NCBI GenBank assembly: GCA_964490725.1
Contig: CAZBDU010000056.1
Span: 1-35,681, forward strand
Source of the DNA: CAZBDU01 sp964490725
GTDB taxonomy: Bacteria > Spirochaetota > Spirochaetia > SZUA-6 > DRHE01
Length of the DNA: 35,681 bases
Direction of reading: 5' to 3'
In this document: piece after piece, positions 18,152 through 25,601 of the stretch
How the letters are laid out: every line of letters starts with the position of its first letter
How positions within the stretch are numbered: the first letter of the stretch is position 1
Translations under genes and position numbers: made by a program
The notes under the pieces: generated by a model
What the model was told of the DNA's origin: nothing
The model's database searches: none
The model's input: only the letters and a program-made list of their open reading frames with translations

Positions 18152-18178
18152 GTCTTTATGCTGAAATAGCATAAAGAC
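18152..18178 (+). repeat. Perfect 11-bp inverted repeat (hairpin) upstream of the DUF6788-like gene
   Basis: GTCTTTATGCT, a GAAAT loop, then AGCATAAAGAC, an uninterrupted 11-bp stem and AT-rich in a GC-rich setting. A G run with the ribosome site follows directly. It could be an operator, an RNA hairpin controlling translation, or part of a mobile-unit end. Confidence 0.75.
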
Positions 18179-18189
18179 AGGGGGGGAAC

Positions 18190-18495
18190 GTGGGCCTGCA
18201 GGAACAAAAGCGGAAGATCCTCGAGAAGATCCAGTCCTTGGACGGCGCGGTGCGAGGTTCCATCTACGAGCTGAAAGGTAGGTGCGGGAAGCCGAACTGT
18301 TACTGTGCCCGCGGCCCGCGACGCCATGTCTCCTTGATGCTGTCCTTTAGCTACAAAGGCAAGACCCGCCTGATCCCCATCAAGAAAGAGCAGATCCCGG
18401 AGATCCGCGCTCGCATCAACGACTACAAAGAGTTGAAGGCGGCCGTGGATGAGTTAACCCGCATCAACGCTGAGCTGCTGCGTCGACCAGACTGA
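18190..18495 (+). CDS. DUF6788-like small protein
   Basis: 101 residues from GTG 18190 after a GGGGGG run. The pattern is a basic N-terminal helix (LQEQKRKILEKIQSL), a GSIYELKGRCGKPNCYCARG segment with a CGKPNCxC motif, a strand pair and a C-terminal helix (YKELKAAVDELTRINAELL). From memory this is the DUF6788 pattern, a family often found beside transposase genes; no search was run. The cysteine pair may bind metal. Function unknown. The broken partner begins 7 bp downstream. Confidence 0.7.
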   Translation: MGLQEQKRKILEKIQSLDGAVRGSIYELKGRCGKPNCYCARGPRRHVSLMLSFSYKGKTRLIPIKKEQIPEIRARINDYKELKAAVDELTRINAELLRRPD

Positions 18496-18502
18496 AACGC
18501 GG

Positions 18503-18864
18503 GTGAGCGGGATGATCCTCTAGCTCAAAGAGAGGCTGCAGGCCGAAGGGATCTGTCGGAAGATCTCGCAAGCTACCCTGGCGCATGCCTTGGATCAGAT
18601 GCCGGGGCGCAAGCCGATCACGCTGATGCGGGAGAAATCCAGCAAGCGGGTGCCGGAGGCCTTCCTGGAGGTGGGCTATCTGATCGACGGCTGTTCGGGA
18701 TCATCGAGGCCCTGCTGGACAAGCTGCCCCCCGAGGTGGGCCGCCCGATCCTACGCGGCCATGACTGTGGAGCACTGCGGCGGGTGTTCTATCAGCACAT
18801 CGGCCACCGGGGCGGTCCTGCGGAGAAAGACAAGTATGCGCCCCAGGAAGAAGTTGAAGCGTGA
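18503..18864 (+). pseudogene. Broken partner gene of the DUF6788-like unit
   Basis: From GTG 18503 the frame meets a TAG at 18521-18523, then reads on through LKERLQAEGICRKISQ and KPITLMREKSSKRVPEAF to GYLIDG near 18690. It continues in another frame as LFGIIEALLDKLPPEVGRP, HDCGALRRVFYQHIGH and DKYAPQEEVEA, ending at TGA 18862-18864. A single missing base near 18690 would join the two parts into one protein of about 120 residues. The junction lets both halves read as continuous, well-formed protein, so decay by one nonsense and one frameshift change is the simplest reading. I do not recognise the family. Confidence 0.6.
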
Positions 18865-18879
18865 CTGTCGAGGCAAGGT

Positions 18880-18919
18880 GGGCTTTGTGCAGCAGTTGCA
18901 AAGGTCACGAACAAAGCCC
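18880..18919 (+). repeat. Inverted repeat GGGCTTTGT/ACAAAGCCC upstream of the dctP promoter
   Basis: Perfect 9-bp arms (18880-18888, 18911-18919) around 22 nt. A T run (18934-18941) lies 14 nt beyond the stem, too far for a classic terminator. It may still insulate the dctP promoter from upstream transcription. Confidence 0.45.
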
Positions 18920-18942
18920 AGACAATTCCTCGTATTTTTTTC

Positions 18943-18970
18943 TTGACACGGAGACTGTATCGGTTAGAAT
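18943..18970 (+). promoter_or_regulatory. Strong promoter of the dctPQM operon
   Basis: TTGACA (18943-18948) and TAGAAT (18965-18970) with a 16-bp spacer. Transcription would start near 18977, just before the palindromic operator at 18990. Confidence 0.75.
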
Positions 18971-18989
18971 AAGGGGCCACATAGATAGT

Positions 18990-19001
18990 CAGGTATACCT
19001 G
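18990..19001 (+). promoter_or_regulatory. Palindromic operator CAGGTATACCTG, candidate GntR site
   Basis: A perfect 12-bp palindrome about 14 nt after the expected transcription start. Its ATACCTGT part (18995-19002) recurs at the kinase promoter (28760-28767), and the ACCTGT core recurs at the fba promoter. The GntR gene is the last gene of this same operon, so autoregulation is likely. Confidence 0.6.
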
Positions 19002-19206
19002 TAGAACAGAAGCATAGACAAGGAGGTTCCAGGAGGAAGAGTCATACCAGGTGGGAGTCATTGATTGCCCTGTCCGGGCTGCCCTGGAAGGGCAACCGGC
19101 AGGCGGATGTTGTGCTCGGGACAGGTGCGCGAAGGCCGCCAGGGGGCCTCGTCGTCCCCCACAACCCACGGTAAGTGCGACACAAGAACCGAAGAGGAGG
19201 TTTACC
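19002..19206 (+). other. Long untranslated leader of dctP
   Basis: About 230 nt lie between the expected start site and the TTG start at 19207. It contains two purine-rich ribosome-site-like runs (19019-19038) without a well-spaced start codon, and a TTGCCCT/AGGGCAA stem (19065-19071/19089-19095). No known riboswitch class is recognised. Confidence 0.4.
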
Positions 19207-20310
19207 TTGAAGGGCAAGCATGTGCGAAGATCCGCCGTCGCTGTCGGTCTGCTGACGGCACTGGCGATGGTGGTGCTCATGGTGAGCGGCTGCGGCGGCG
19301 GAACGGCGGCCTCGTCCGGGGGCGGAGGGGAGCAGAAGGCATCTGCACAGACCCAGGCGCCCATCCACTGGAGGCTTCAGTCCTACGCCGGCCCGGCCCT
19401 GAACCCGTACGTCGTCGGCAACGCGATCAAGGAGTTCAACAAGGCGGCGAACGGAGAGATGGTCATCGACGTGTACACCGCCGATGAGCTGGTGCCCCAG
19501 GGCGAGCTGTTCCGGGCCCTGCAGGAGGGGACGATCGACGCGGCCGTCAGCGATGACGACTCCATGGCGTCTCCCGTGGACGTCTCTGTGTTCGCCGCGT
19601 ATTTTCCCCTCGCCGCCCGCTATGGACTTGACGTGGACGTCCTGTGGAACCACTACGGGCTGAACGAGATCTGGAAAGAGGCCTACGACGAGGTGGAAGG
19701 CGTGACCTGGCTGAGCCAGGGCAGCTGGGATCCGTGCAACTTCGCCACCACCAAACCGATCCGCCACCTGGAGGACCTCAAGGGCCTCAGGATGTACATG
19801 TTCCCCACCGGGGGCAAGTTCATGCAGCGCTTCGGCGTAGTGCCCATGAGCCTTCCCTACGAGGACGTGGAGATGGCCATCCAGACGGGCGTGCTGGACG
19901 GCGTGGCCTGGTCGGGAATCACCGAGGACTACACGGTCGGCTGGGCCGACGTGACCAAGTACTACCTGACCAACCCCATCTCCGGCGGCTGGTCCGGCGG
20001 CTGGTTCGTGAACACCAAGGCGTGGGAGAAGGTGCCCGACCACCTGAAGCAGCTGTACATGCTGGCGATCGAGAAGTCCCACTACTACCGGCTGCACTGG
20101 TACTGGTGGGGTGAGGCGAACTACCGCGTCAAGGGAGGAAAGCTAGAGCTGACCACCATCCCCGCCAACGAGTGGAAGAAGGTGGAGGAGGAGGCGGTCA
20201 AGTTCTGGGATGAGATCGCGGCCAAGAGCCCCAGGGACGCCAAGGTAGTGGCCATCCTCAAGGACTACGTCGCCACCATGGAGAAGGCCGGCGCTCCCTA
20301 CCGGTACTGA
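19207..20310 (+). CDS. dctP: TRAP transporter substrate-binding lipoprotein DctP
   Basis: 367 residues from TTG 19207, set by AGGAGG (19195-19200) 6 nt upstream and by the signal peptide. That peptide ends in the lipobox VSGC, so Cys29 would carry the lipid anchor. The fold signature is clear: HLEDLKGLRMYMFPTGGKFM, then VPMSLPYEDVEMAIQTGVLDG. In typical DctP proteins the DLKGLKIR segment supplies an Arg that grips the substrate carboxylate; here Tyr197 stands at that place (GLRMYM), and the later Asn region reads DGVAWSGI. The ligand may therefore not be an ordinary carboxylate. A stem-loop separates it from dctQ. Confidence 0.93.
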   Translation: MKGKHVRRSAVAVGLLTALAMVVLMVSGCGGGTAASSGGGGEQKASAQTQAPIHWRLQSYAGPALNPYVVGNAIKEFNKAANGEMVIDVYTADELVPQGELFRALQEGTIDAAVSDDDSMASPVDVSVFAAYFPLAARYGLDVDVLWNHYGLNEIWKEAYDEVEGVTWLSQGSWDPCNFATTKPIRHLEDLKGLRMYMFPTGGKFMQRFGVVPMSLPYEDVEMAIQTGVLDGVAWSGITEDYTVGWADVTKYYLTNPISGGWSGGWFVNTKAWEKVPDHLKQLYMLAIEKSHYYRLHWYWWGEANYRVKGGKLELTTIPANEWKKVEEEAVKFWDEIAAKSPRDAKVVAILKDYVATMEKAGAPYRY

Positions 20311-20348
20311 GCTTGAATCGAGCGACGAAAGTCTAGGCGCAGAGGTTC

Positions 20349-20388
20349 ACCTTCCCTGGCTGGCCGGCTGTGGTCCGCCGGGGAAGGT
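20349..20388 (+). terminator. Stem-loop between dctP and dctQ
   Basis: ACCTTCCC (20349-20356) pairs perfectly with GGGAAGGT (20381-20388) around a GC-rich loop. No T run follows. It probably works as a partial terminator or mRNA-stabilising element that yields more binding protein than membrane subunits. Confidence 0.5.
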
Positions 20389-20449
20389 AGCCTCGCCTGG
20401 TACCTGCCAAATTCCAAGACGACATCCCGAATCGAAGGGAGGAGCTGGA

Positions 20450-20965
20450 GTGATCAGAGGAGTAAGAGTATACGTGGACAGCATGACCACGGTGAGCAAG
20501 GCGGTGGGCAACTTTGCCATGTACCTGGTCTTCGGAATGATCGGCATCCTGTTCTTCGAGACCGTGTCTCGAACCGTCTTCAACCACCCCTGGATCTGGA
20601 CCGTGGAGATGGCGCAGTTCGTCATGGCCGCCTACTACACCCTGGGCGGCGCGTACACCCTGATTCTCGGAGGGCACGTGCAGATGGACCTCCTGTACGG
20701 AGGGTGGACGAGGAGAAGGAAGGCCCGCGTGGATGCGTTCACCTTCGCCGTGGCCATGCTGTACCTGGCGATCCTCTTCTACGGCGGCGTCCAGGGCCTC
20801 CGGTACTCCATCAAGTACAAGCAGGTCTCCTATTCCGCGTGGGCACCACCGGTGACCCCCATCAAGATCATCATGCTGATCGGCATCCTGGTCATGATCC
20901 TGCAGGTGATCGCCGAGTTCTTCAGAGACCTGGTGACGGCTACCAAGAAGGAACCCCCCCAATGA
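20450..20965 (+). CDS. dctQ: TRAP transporter small membrane subunit DctQ
   Basis: 171 residues from GTG 20450 after GGGAGGAGC. Four hydrophobic helices are visible, at about 19-38, 60-80, 98-117 and 138-158. The first loop carries the family pattern FETVSRTVFNHPWIWTVEMA. DctQ joins DctM in the sodium-driven importer that accepts substrate from DctP. Its stop overlaps the dctM start (ATGA, 20962-20965). Confidence 0.92.
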   Translation: MIRGVRVYVDSMTTVSKAVGNFAMYLVFGMIGILFFETVSRTVFNHPWIWTVEMAQFVMAAYYTLGGAYTLILGGHVQMDLLYGGWTRRRKARVDAFTFAVAMLYLAILFYGGVQGLRYSIKYKQVSYSAWAPPVTPIKIIMLIGILVMILQVIAEFFRDLVTATKKEPPQ

Positions 20966-22281
20966 GCTACGAGTTGATGGCCGTTCTGATGTTCGTCTCG
21001 ATGCTGCTCATGCTGCTCACGGGACGACACATCTACGCAGTGATCGGTGGGGTGGCGGTCCTCTTCGCGCTGGCCCTGTGGGGCAAGGGGGGCGAGGGGA
21101 TGGCGTTCCACGCCAGCTTCAGTCTTCTGAACTGGTACCCGCTCCTGACCCTGCCCATGTTCATCTACATGGGGTACATGTTCTCCAAGTCGGGGATCGC
21201 CGATGACCTGTACCGGATGATGCACGTCTGGATGGGTCCGGTGCGGGGCGGCCTGGCCATCGGGACCGTGGGCCTGATGGCCATCATTGCGGCCATGAAC
21301 GGGCTGAGCGTGGCCGGCATGGCCATCGGAAACACTCTGGCCCTGCCGGAGATGATGAAGAGGAAGTACGACAAGGTCATGCTGACGGGCGTGATCCAGG
21401 GCGCCAGCTCTCTGGGCATCATGATCCCCCCCAGCGTGGTCCTGGTTCTCTACGGCATGATCGCCCGCCAGCCGGTGGGCCGGCTCTGGATGGCCGGCAT
21501 TCTTCCGGGCTTCCTGCTGGCGGTCATGTTCGTCATCTATATTTTCTTCCGCTGCCTGCTGCAGCCCCACCTGGGGCCGGCGGCATCCAGGGAGGAGCGG
21601 GCGATTCCCTTCCTGGAGAAGCTGAAGCTGCTGCGCTCCGGCGTGGTTCCCGTGGTCATCATCTTCCTGATGTCGGGGCTGTTCTTCATGGGAGTGACCA
21701 GCCTGGTGGAGAGCTCCGCGATCGGCGCCATAGCCGTCACGGTTGCCGCGCTGATCAACCGGCGGCTGGACTGGAAGGGAATGGTGGAGGTGCTGCGGGA
21801 GACCCTGAGCGTGAGCTGCATGTTCATGTGGGTGATCCTGGCGGCCCTGGCCTTCGGCGCCGTGTTCGACGGCCTGGGCGCGGTGTACGCGATCGAGAGC
21901 CTGTTCCTGCGCTACAACCTGGGCCGGTGGGGCATCATCATCATGATGCAGCTCTCCTACATCATCATGGGCATGTTCCTGGACGACACGGCCATGCTCA
22001 TCATCGTTGCGCCCCTGTACGTTCCCCTGATCGTCAAGCTGGGCTTCAACCCGATCTGGTACGGGGTCCTCTACACCATAACCTGCCAGATCGCCTACCT
22101 GACGCCTCCGTTCGGGTACAACCTCTTCCTCATGAAGGCCATGGCTCCGAAGGAGATAACCCTGGGGGACATCTACAGGTCGGTCTGGCCCTTTGTCGTG
22201 GTCATGGTCCTGGGGCTGGCAATCGTGATGATGTTTCCCAAGATAGCCCTGTACCTGCCGGAGCTGTACTTCCAGAAGTGA
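20962..22281 (+). CDS. dctM: TRAP transporter large membrane subunit DctM
   Basis: 439 residues from ATG 20962, overlapping dctQ by 4 bp. It is highly hydrophobic with about 11-12 helices and two inverted halves. Signature stretches are PLLTLPMFIYMGYMFSKSGI, GASSLGIMIPPSVVLVLYG (first hairpin tip, IPPS), ESSAIGAIAVTVAALINRR, and the second-half MGMFLDDTAMLIIVAPLYVP and IAYLTPPFGYNLF. This subunit holds the transport site and sodium sites. Confidence 0.95.
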   Translation: MSYELMAVLMFVSMLLMLLTGRHIYAVIGGVAVLFALALWGKGGEGMAFHASFSLLNWYPLLTLPMFIYMGYMFSKSGIADDLYRMMHVWMGPVRGGLAIGTVGLMAIIAAMNGLSVAGMAIGNTLALPEMMKRKYDKVMLTGVIQGASSLGIMIPPSVVLVLYGMIARQPVGRLWMAGILPGFLLAVMFVIYIFFRCLLQPHLGPAASREERAIPFLEKLKLLRSGVVPVVIIFLMSGLFFMGVTSLVESSAIGAIAVTVAALINRRLDWKGMVEVLRETLSVSCMFMWVILAALAFGAVFDGLGAVYAIESLFLRYNLGRWGIIIMMQLSYIIMGMFLDDTAMLIIVAPLYVPLIVKLGFNPIWYGVLYTITCQIAYLTPPFGYNLFLMKAMAPKEITLGDIYRSVWPFVVVMVLGLAIVMMFPKIALYLPELYFQK

Positions 22282-22367
22282 GGCGGGGGGCTGGGCCGGC
22301 TTGACCGCCGGGGCCGGGGACACGAGCATTGTATATAGGGGTCCGCTGGAGGCGGAGGGAGGTGGAG

Positions 22368-22832
22368 ATGTACGAAAGAATCCTGGTTCCTCTGGATGGC
22401 TCGCAGTTCGCCGAGGCCGCCTTGAAAGACGTCAGGACGGTCGTGGAAGGCCGCAAGGTGGACAAGGTGTTTCTGGTGAGAGTGGTGGAGCCGCTCATCA
22501 TCGACGTCAAGGACTACCTGGGCGCCGAGCGCATGCGCGAGGCGGAGGACAGGCTCGAGGCCAGCGCCAAGTCGTACCTGGAAGGGGTGGCCGCCGGGCT
22601 GCGCAAGGAGGGCATCCCGGTGGAGACAAGGCTCGTGGTGGACGGGGAGCCGGCGGAAAAGATACTGGACACGGCCGGGGAAGAGAAGGTGGAGCTGATC
22701 GTCATGAGCACCCACGGGCGGACCGGGTTCAAGCGCTGGGTGTTCGGCAGCGTGGCAAACCGGGTGCTGGTGCATTCCTCGGTCCCCGTGCTGATGGTGG
22801 TGCCGGAGGGAAGGGAGAGTCACCAATGGTAG
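22368..22832 (+). CDS. UspA-family protein of the TRAP operon (ATP-binding type)
   Basis: 154 residues from ATG 22368 (GGAGGGAGGTGGAG upstream). The N-terminus YERILVPLDGSQFAEAAL and C-terminus VPVLMVVPEG are typical. The nucleotide motif is mostly kept: STHGRTGFKRWVFGS has G-x9-G-S, with Ser in place of the first Gly. UspA proteins linked to TRAP operons are known (TeaD with TeaABC in Halomonas), where they modulate transport. The last 7 bp overlap the GntR gene. Confidence 0.9.
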   Translation: MYERILVPLDGSQFAEAALKDVRTVVEGRKVDKVFLVRVVEPLIIDVKDYLGAERMREAEDRLEASAKSYLEGVAAGLRKEGIPVETRLVVDGEPAEKILDTAGEEKVELIVMSTHGRTGFKRWVFGSVANRVLVHSSVPVLMVVPEGRESHQW

Positions 22833-23620
22833 CCGGCGTGCCCGGCATGAAGCCCTTCGTAGACAAGTCCAGTCTCATCCCTCTGTATCTCCAGCTCGCG
22901 AACTGGATAGAGGAGATGATCAAGAAGGGCGGCCTGGAGGTGGGCGCCAAGCTCCAGTCCGAAGGTGAGCTCGCCAAGGAGGTGGGTCTCAACCGGAACA
23001 CCGTCAGGCACGCCATCTCCCTGCTGGTCCAGAAGGGGCTCCTGGAAAAGGAGAAGGGAGTGGGCACCTTCGTGAAGAGGAGGAGCGCCTTCAACCCCAT
23101 CCGCGAGCTGGGCAAGCTGACCAGCTTCGTCGACGACTTCGAGGTGAACGGCGTGGAGATCGAGGACACCATCCTCTCCAAGGAGGCGATCGAAGCCCCA
23201 CCGGATCTGTCGAAGACGCTGATGCTGAAGCCCGGCGACCGGGTGGTGAAGATAGAACGCCTGAGGATCGCCGACCGGACCCCCTTCGTCCTGGAGATTC
23301 AGTACTATGCGTTCAGGGATTTCGCCAGGCTTCTGGAGCTGGAAATCAGCGGCTCCATGTATCGGCTGCTCACCGACGAGTTCGGGGCGGACCTCCACCA
23401 TTCGGTGCGCACCATACGCGCCGTGAAGCCGACCCAGGAAGTGGCCCGCAAGCTCGGCATCAGCAGGTCCACCCCGTGCATCTTCCTGGAAAGCCTGGCC
23501 TTCACGGCCCAGAACGCCTGCATCGAGGTTCTCAACTCCTACTATCGGGGAGACAGGTACCTGTTCAAGGTCGAAACCGGCCAGTACGTGAGGGGAATGG
23601 GCGGGGAGGGACCTCACTAG
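22826..23620 (+). CDS. GntR-family regulator, HutC subfamily (UTRA ligand domain)
   Basis: 264 residues from ATG 22826, overlapping the Usp gene by 7 bp. The N-terminal winged helix spans about residues 17-82: PLYLQLANWIEEMI, the recognition part ELAKEVGLNRNTVRHAISLL and the wing VGTFVKR. The rest is a UTRA domain (LKPGDRVVKIERLRIADRTP, then RTIRAVKPTQEVARKLGI), which binds a sugar phosphate, amino acid or similar metabolite. As the last gene of the dctPQM operon it is the natural candidate for binding the ACCTGT-type sites at 18990, 26782 and 28757. The ligand is unknown. Confidence 0.92.
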   Translation: MVAGVPGMKPFVDKSSLIPLYLQLANWIEEMIKKGGLEVGAKLQSEGELAKEVGLNRNTVRHAISLLVQKGLLEKEKGVGTFVKRRSAFNPIRELGKLTSFVDDFEVNGVEIEDTILSKEAIEAPPDLSKTLMLKPGDRVVKIERLRIADRTPFVLEIQYYAFRDFARLLELEISGSMYRLLTDEFGADLHHSVRTIRAVKPTQEVARKLGISRSTPCIFLESLAFTAQNACIEVLNSYYRGDRYLFKVETGQYVRGMGGEGPH

Positions 23621-23621
23621 G

Positions 23622-23652
23622 CGCGCATCCGGGCCGCGCGGCCGGATGCGCG
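23622..23652. terminator. Hairpin between the convergent gntR and HAD genes
   Basis: Perfect 11-bp arms CGCGCATCCGG (23622-23632) and CCGGATGCGCG (23642-23652) around 9 nt, starting 1 nt after the gntR stop. It lies between converging genes, so it probably serves both, though no T run is present. Confidence 0.65.
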
Positions 23653-23692
23653 GAGCGCCCCGAGGGCAGCGGCGCCGCCCCCGCGGCCGGGG

Positions 23693-24454
23693 CTATTCCT
23701 TCGAGAAGTGCGCGATCAGCTGGTCGAGCCGCAACACCCCGTCGAACTGCATCCCCTGGGGGCCCTTGCGCATCACCCCCCTTTCCCCCCCCGGGTCGCC
23801 CAGGCAGCTCACGATGAGGTCCGCCGCGCTCAGGTCCTCGTTTTCCGTATACCCGTTCGTGGTGGCCACGGCGTGCATTCCCGCCCCCTTGGCGGCCGTG
23901 ACGCCGTTCCTGGAATCCTCCACCACGACGCATTCCCGGGGTTCGAGCCCGGTCTTCTCGAGGGCCAGCAGGTAGATCTCCGGATCCGGCTTCTTCTTGC
24001 TGACGATGTCCCCGGCCAGCACGAAATCGAACTTGATGTCCTTGAGGATCTTGTAGGCGATGGCCTGCGCCGCCCGTTCGTTGGAGGTGGTGCACACGCC
24101 GAGGGTGAGCCCCCTGTCCATTGCCTCCTTCATGAGGCGCTTCACCCCGGGCCTCAGGGGCAGCGCCCCGCTCTCGATCAGCTCGATGAAGGCCTCGGTC
24201 TTGCGCTTGTGCAGCCGCTTGATCAGATCGGCCTCCTCCTCCGGCGGCACCGGCACCCCGAAGCCCCTGGCATGCAGGTAGTGGGTCATCCGCTCCTTGC
24301 CACCGCCGATCTGCAGCAGATCCCTGTACTCCTCCACGCTCCACTGGAACTCGTAGCCGAACTCCTTGAAGGTGCTGTTGAAGGCGACCCGATGGCCGTC
24401 CCGCTCGGTGTCAATGATGACCCCGTCCTGGTCGAAGATCAGCGCTTTGATCAT
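23693..24454 (-). CDS. HAD-superfamily phosphatase/phosphomutase, CbbY/beta-phosphoglucomutase-like
   Basis: 253 residues. Motif I is IFDQDGVIIDTE (nucleophile Asp8, acid Asp10), followed by a helical cap (residues about 15-95), motif II VCTTSN, the Lys in SKKKPDPEIYLLAL, and motif IV VVVEDSRNGVTAAKGAG. The KPDPEIY and EDSRNG patterns place it in subfamily IA with CbbY/PGMB. Members act on small sugar phosphates. Last gene of the minus-strand operon with the aminotransferase and aldolase; 9 bp from the aminotransferase. Confidence 0.92.
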   Translation of the reverse strand: MIKALIFDQDGVIIDTERDGHRVAFNSTFKEFGYEFQWSVEEYRDLLQIGGGKERMTHYLHARGFGVPVPPEEEADLIKRLHKRKTEAFIELIESGALPLRPGVKRLMKEAMDRGLTLGVCTTSNERAAQAIAYKILKDIKFDFVLAGDIVSKKKPDPEIYLLALEKTGLEPRECVVVEDSRNGVTAAKGAGMHAVATTNGYTENEDLSAADLIVSCLGDPGGERGVMRKGPQGMQFDGVLRLDQLIAHFSKE

Positions 24455-24463
24455 GGCTTCCTC

Positions 24464-25585
24464 CTAGGCTTTGGCGGCGCCCACCGGCGCCGTGCAGAAC
24501 TCCCGGATGGCCTCCACCGCCCGACGATTCTCCTGCTCCGATCCGATGGTGACGCGGAACCACCCGTTGCTGCCGTACATGTCGGCCTGCGGCCTGAGGA
24601 TCAGCCCCTTCGTCTGCGCGTAGGCCACCACGTCGTTGCCCGCCACCCCGCAGCCCTGGGCGTCGAAGAGGATGTAGTTGCCGTTGGAATGAAAGATGGT
24701 GAGCCCCGGTATGGAGCCCAGCTCCTTCTCGAAGTAGGCGATCTGGTCGTTGTTGAACTTCACCCTCTGGGCCAGGCCTTCCCGGTCTTCCAGGGCCGCC
24801 AGTCCCGCCCACATGGCGATGGTGCTCACGTTCCAGGGGATCAGAGTCGCGGCGATCTGGTCCACCAGCTTCCTGTTGGACAGCAGGTAGCCGAACCGCA
24901 TTCCCGCCAGGCCGTAGGCCTTGGAGAGGGTGCGGGTGATCATGACGTTCTCGTACTTGCCGGTCAGCCCCACCTGGGATTTCCCCAGGCCGGCGTACTC
25001 GACGTAGGCCTCGTCGACCACGAAGGGAAGGCCGGTCTCGGCGATCTTCACGAAGTCGCGAGCGTCCATGAAGTTGCCGGTGGGGTTGTTGGGGTTGGCG
25101 ATGACGATGATCTTGGTCTTGGGCGTGATGGCCGCGATCACCGCATCCGCGTCGAACAGCAGCTCTCCGTTTTCGTAGCGCATCGGCACGGACTCCAGCT
25201 TGCCGCCGCAGACGCCACAGCGCAGCTTGTAGATGCCGAAGCAGGGGGTGTGCTGGATCACCTCGTCCCCCGGCTGGAGAAAGCTCCTCCAGATCATGTC
25301 GAACACCTCGCTGGAGCCGTTACCCAGCATCACGTTCTGGGGCCCGGCGAGGCCGTTCAGCTCGGCGATCCTGGAGCGAACCACCAGGCCCTGGTCGGCG
25401 TAGCGGTTGGCCATCTTGCCGTACCGGGCGATCGCCGCCAGCACCTTCTCGGAAGGGGGGTTGGGGTTCTCGTTCGACATCATCCGGACCAGAGACGTAT
25501 CCCGCCAGGCCAGCTCGATGTGCGGCGAGATGTACATCTTGATGTTCCTCAGCCACGGTACGTAGTAGTCCTCGATCTTGCTCAT
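24464..25585 (-). CDS. PLP-dependent aminotransferase, HisC/CobD-like (class I/II)
   Basis: 373 residues. Fold type I marks: SNENPNPPSEKVLAAI near the N-terminus, GNGSSEVFDMIWRSF for the cofactor phosphate, ANPNNPTGNF, DEAYVEY (Asp191 on the pyridine nitrogen) and the Schiff-base Lys222 in RTLSKAYGLAGMRFGY. The family includes histidinol-phosphate aminotransferase and threonine-phosphate decarboxylase, both of which use phosphorylated substrates. It lies in an operon with a class II aldolase and a phosphatase, not with histidine genes, so a catabolic role on a phosphorylated amino compound is more likely than His synthesis. Cys123 and Cys126 (LRCGVCGG) are unusual. Confidence 0.88.
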   Translation of the reverse strand: MSKIEDYYVPWLRNIKMYISPHIELAWRDTSLVRMMSNENPNPPSEKVLAAIARYGKMANRYADQGLVVRSRIAELNGLAGPQNVMLGNGSSEVFDMIWRSFLQPGDEVIQHTPCFGIYKLRCGVCGGKLESVPMRYENGELLFDADAVIAAITPKTKIIVIANPNNPTGNFMDARDFVKIAETGLPFVVDEAYVEYAGLGKSQVGLTGKYENVMITRTLSKAYGLAGMRFGYLLSNRKLVDQIAATLIPWNVSTIAMWAGLAALEDREGLAQRVKFNNDQIAYFEKELGSIPGLTIFHSNGNYILFDAQGCGVAGNDVVAYAQTKGLILRPQADMYGSNGWFRVTIGSEQENRRAVEAIREFCTAPVGAAKA

Positions 25586-25601
25586 GTTGCTCCCTCTTTC
25601 C

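Larger units (their letters stand above)
18029..18906. mobile_element. Possible decayed mobile unit bounded by 9-bp inverted repeats
   Basis: GACCTTTGC at 18029-18037 and its exact reverse complement GCAAAGGTC at 18898-18906 bracket a DUF6788-like gene and a broken partner gene, both unrelated to their neighbours in function. ACAAAG occurs just outside both ends (18021-18026, 18911-18916) and could be a remnant target duplication. No intact transposase is present, and the repeats are short enough to arise by chance. Confidence 0.35.

Noticed and set aside
19051..19206. GTG start at 19051 giving dctP 52 extra N-terminal residues
   Set aside because: The lipoprotein signal peptide begins at TTG 19207, which has an ideal AGGAGG spacing; the extra part is not signal-like.
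20830..22329. A 499-codon minus-strand frame opposite dctM
   Set aside because: Repeated His/Asp/Gln runs that mirror membrane-helix codons; not a protein.
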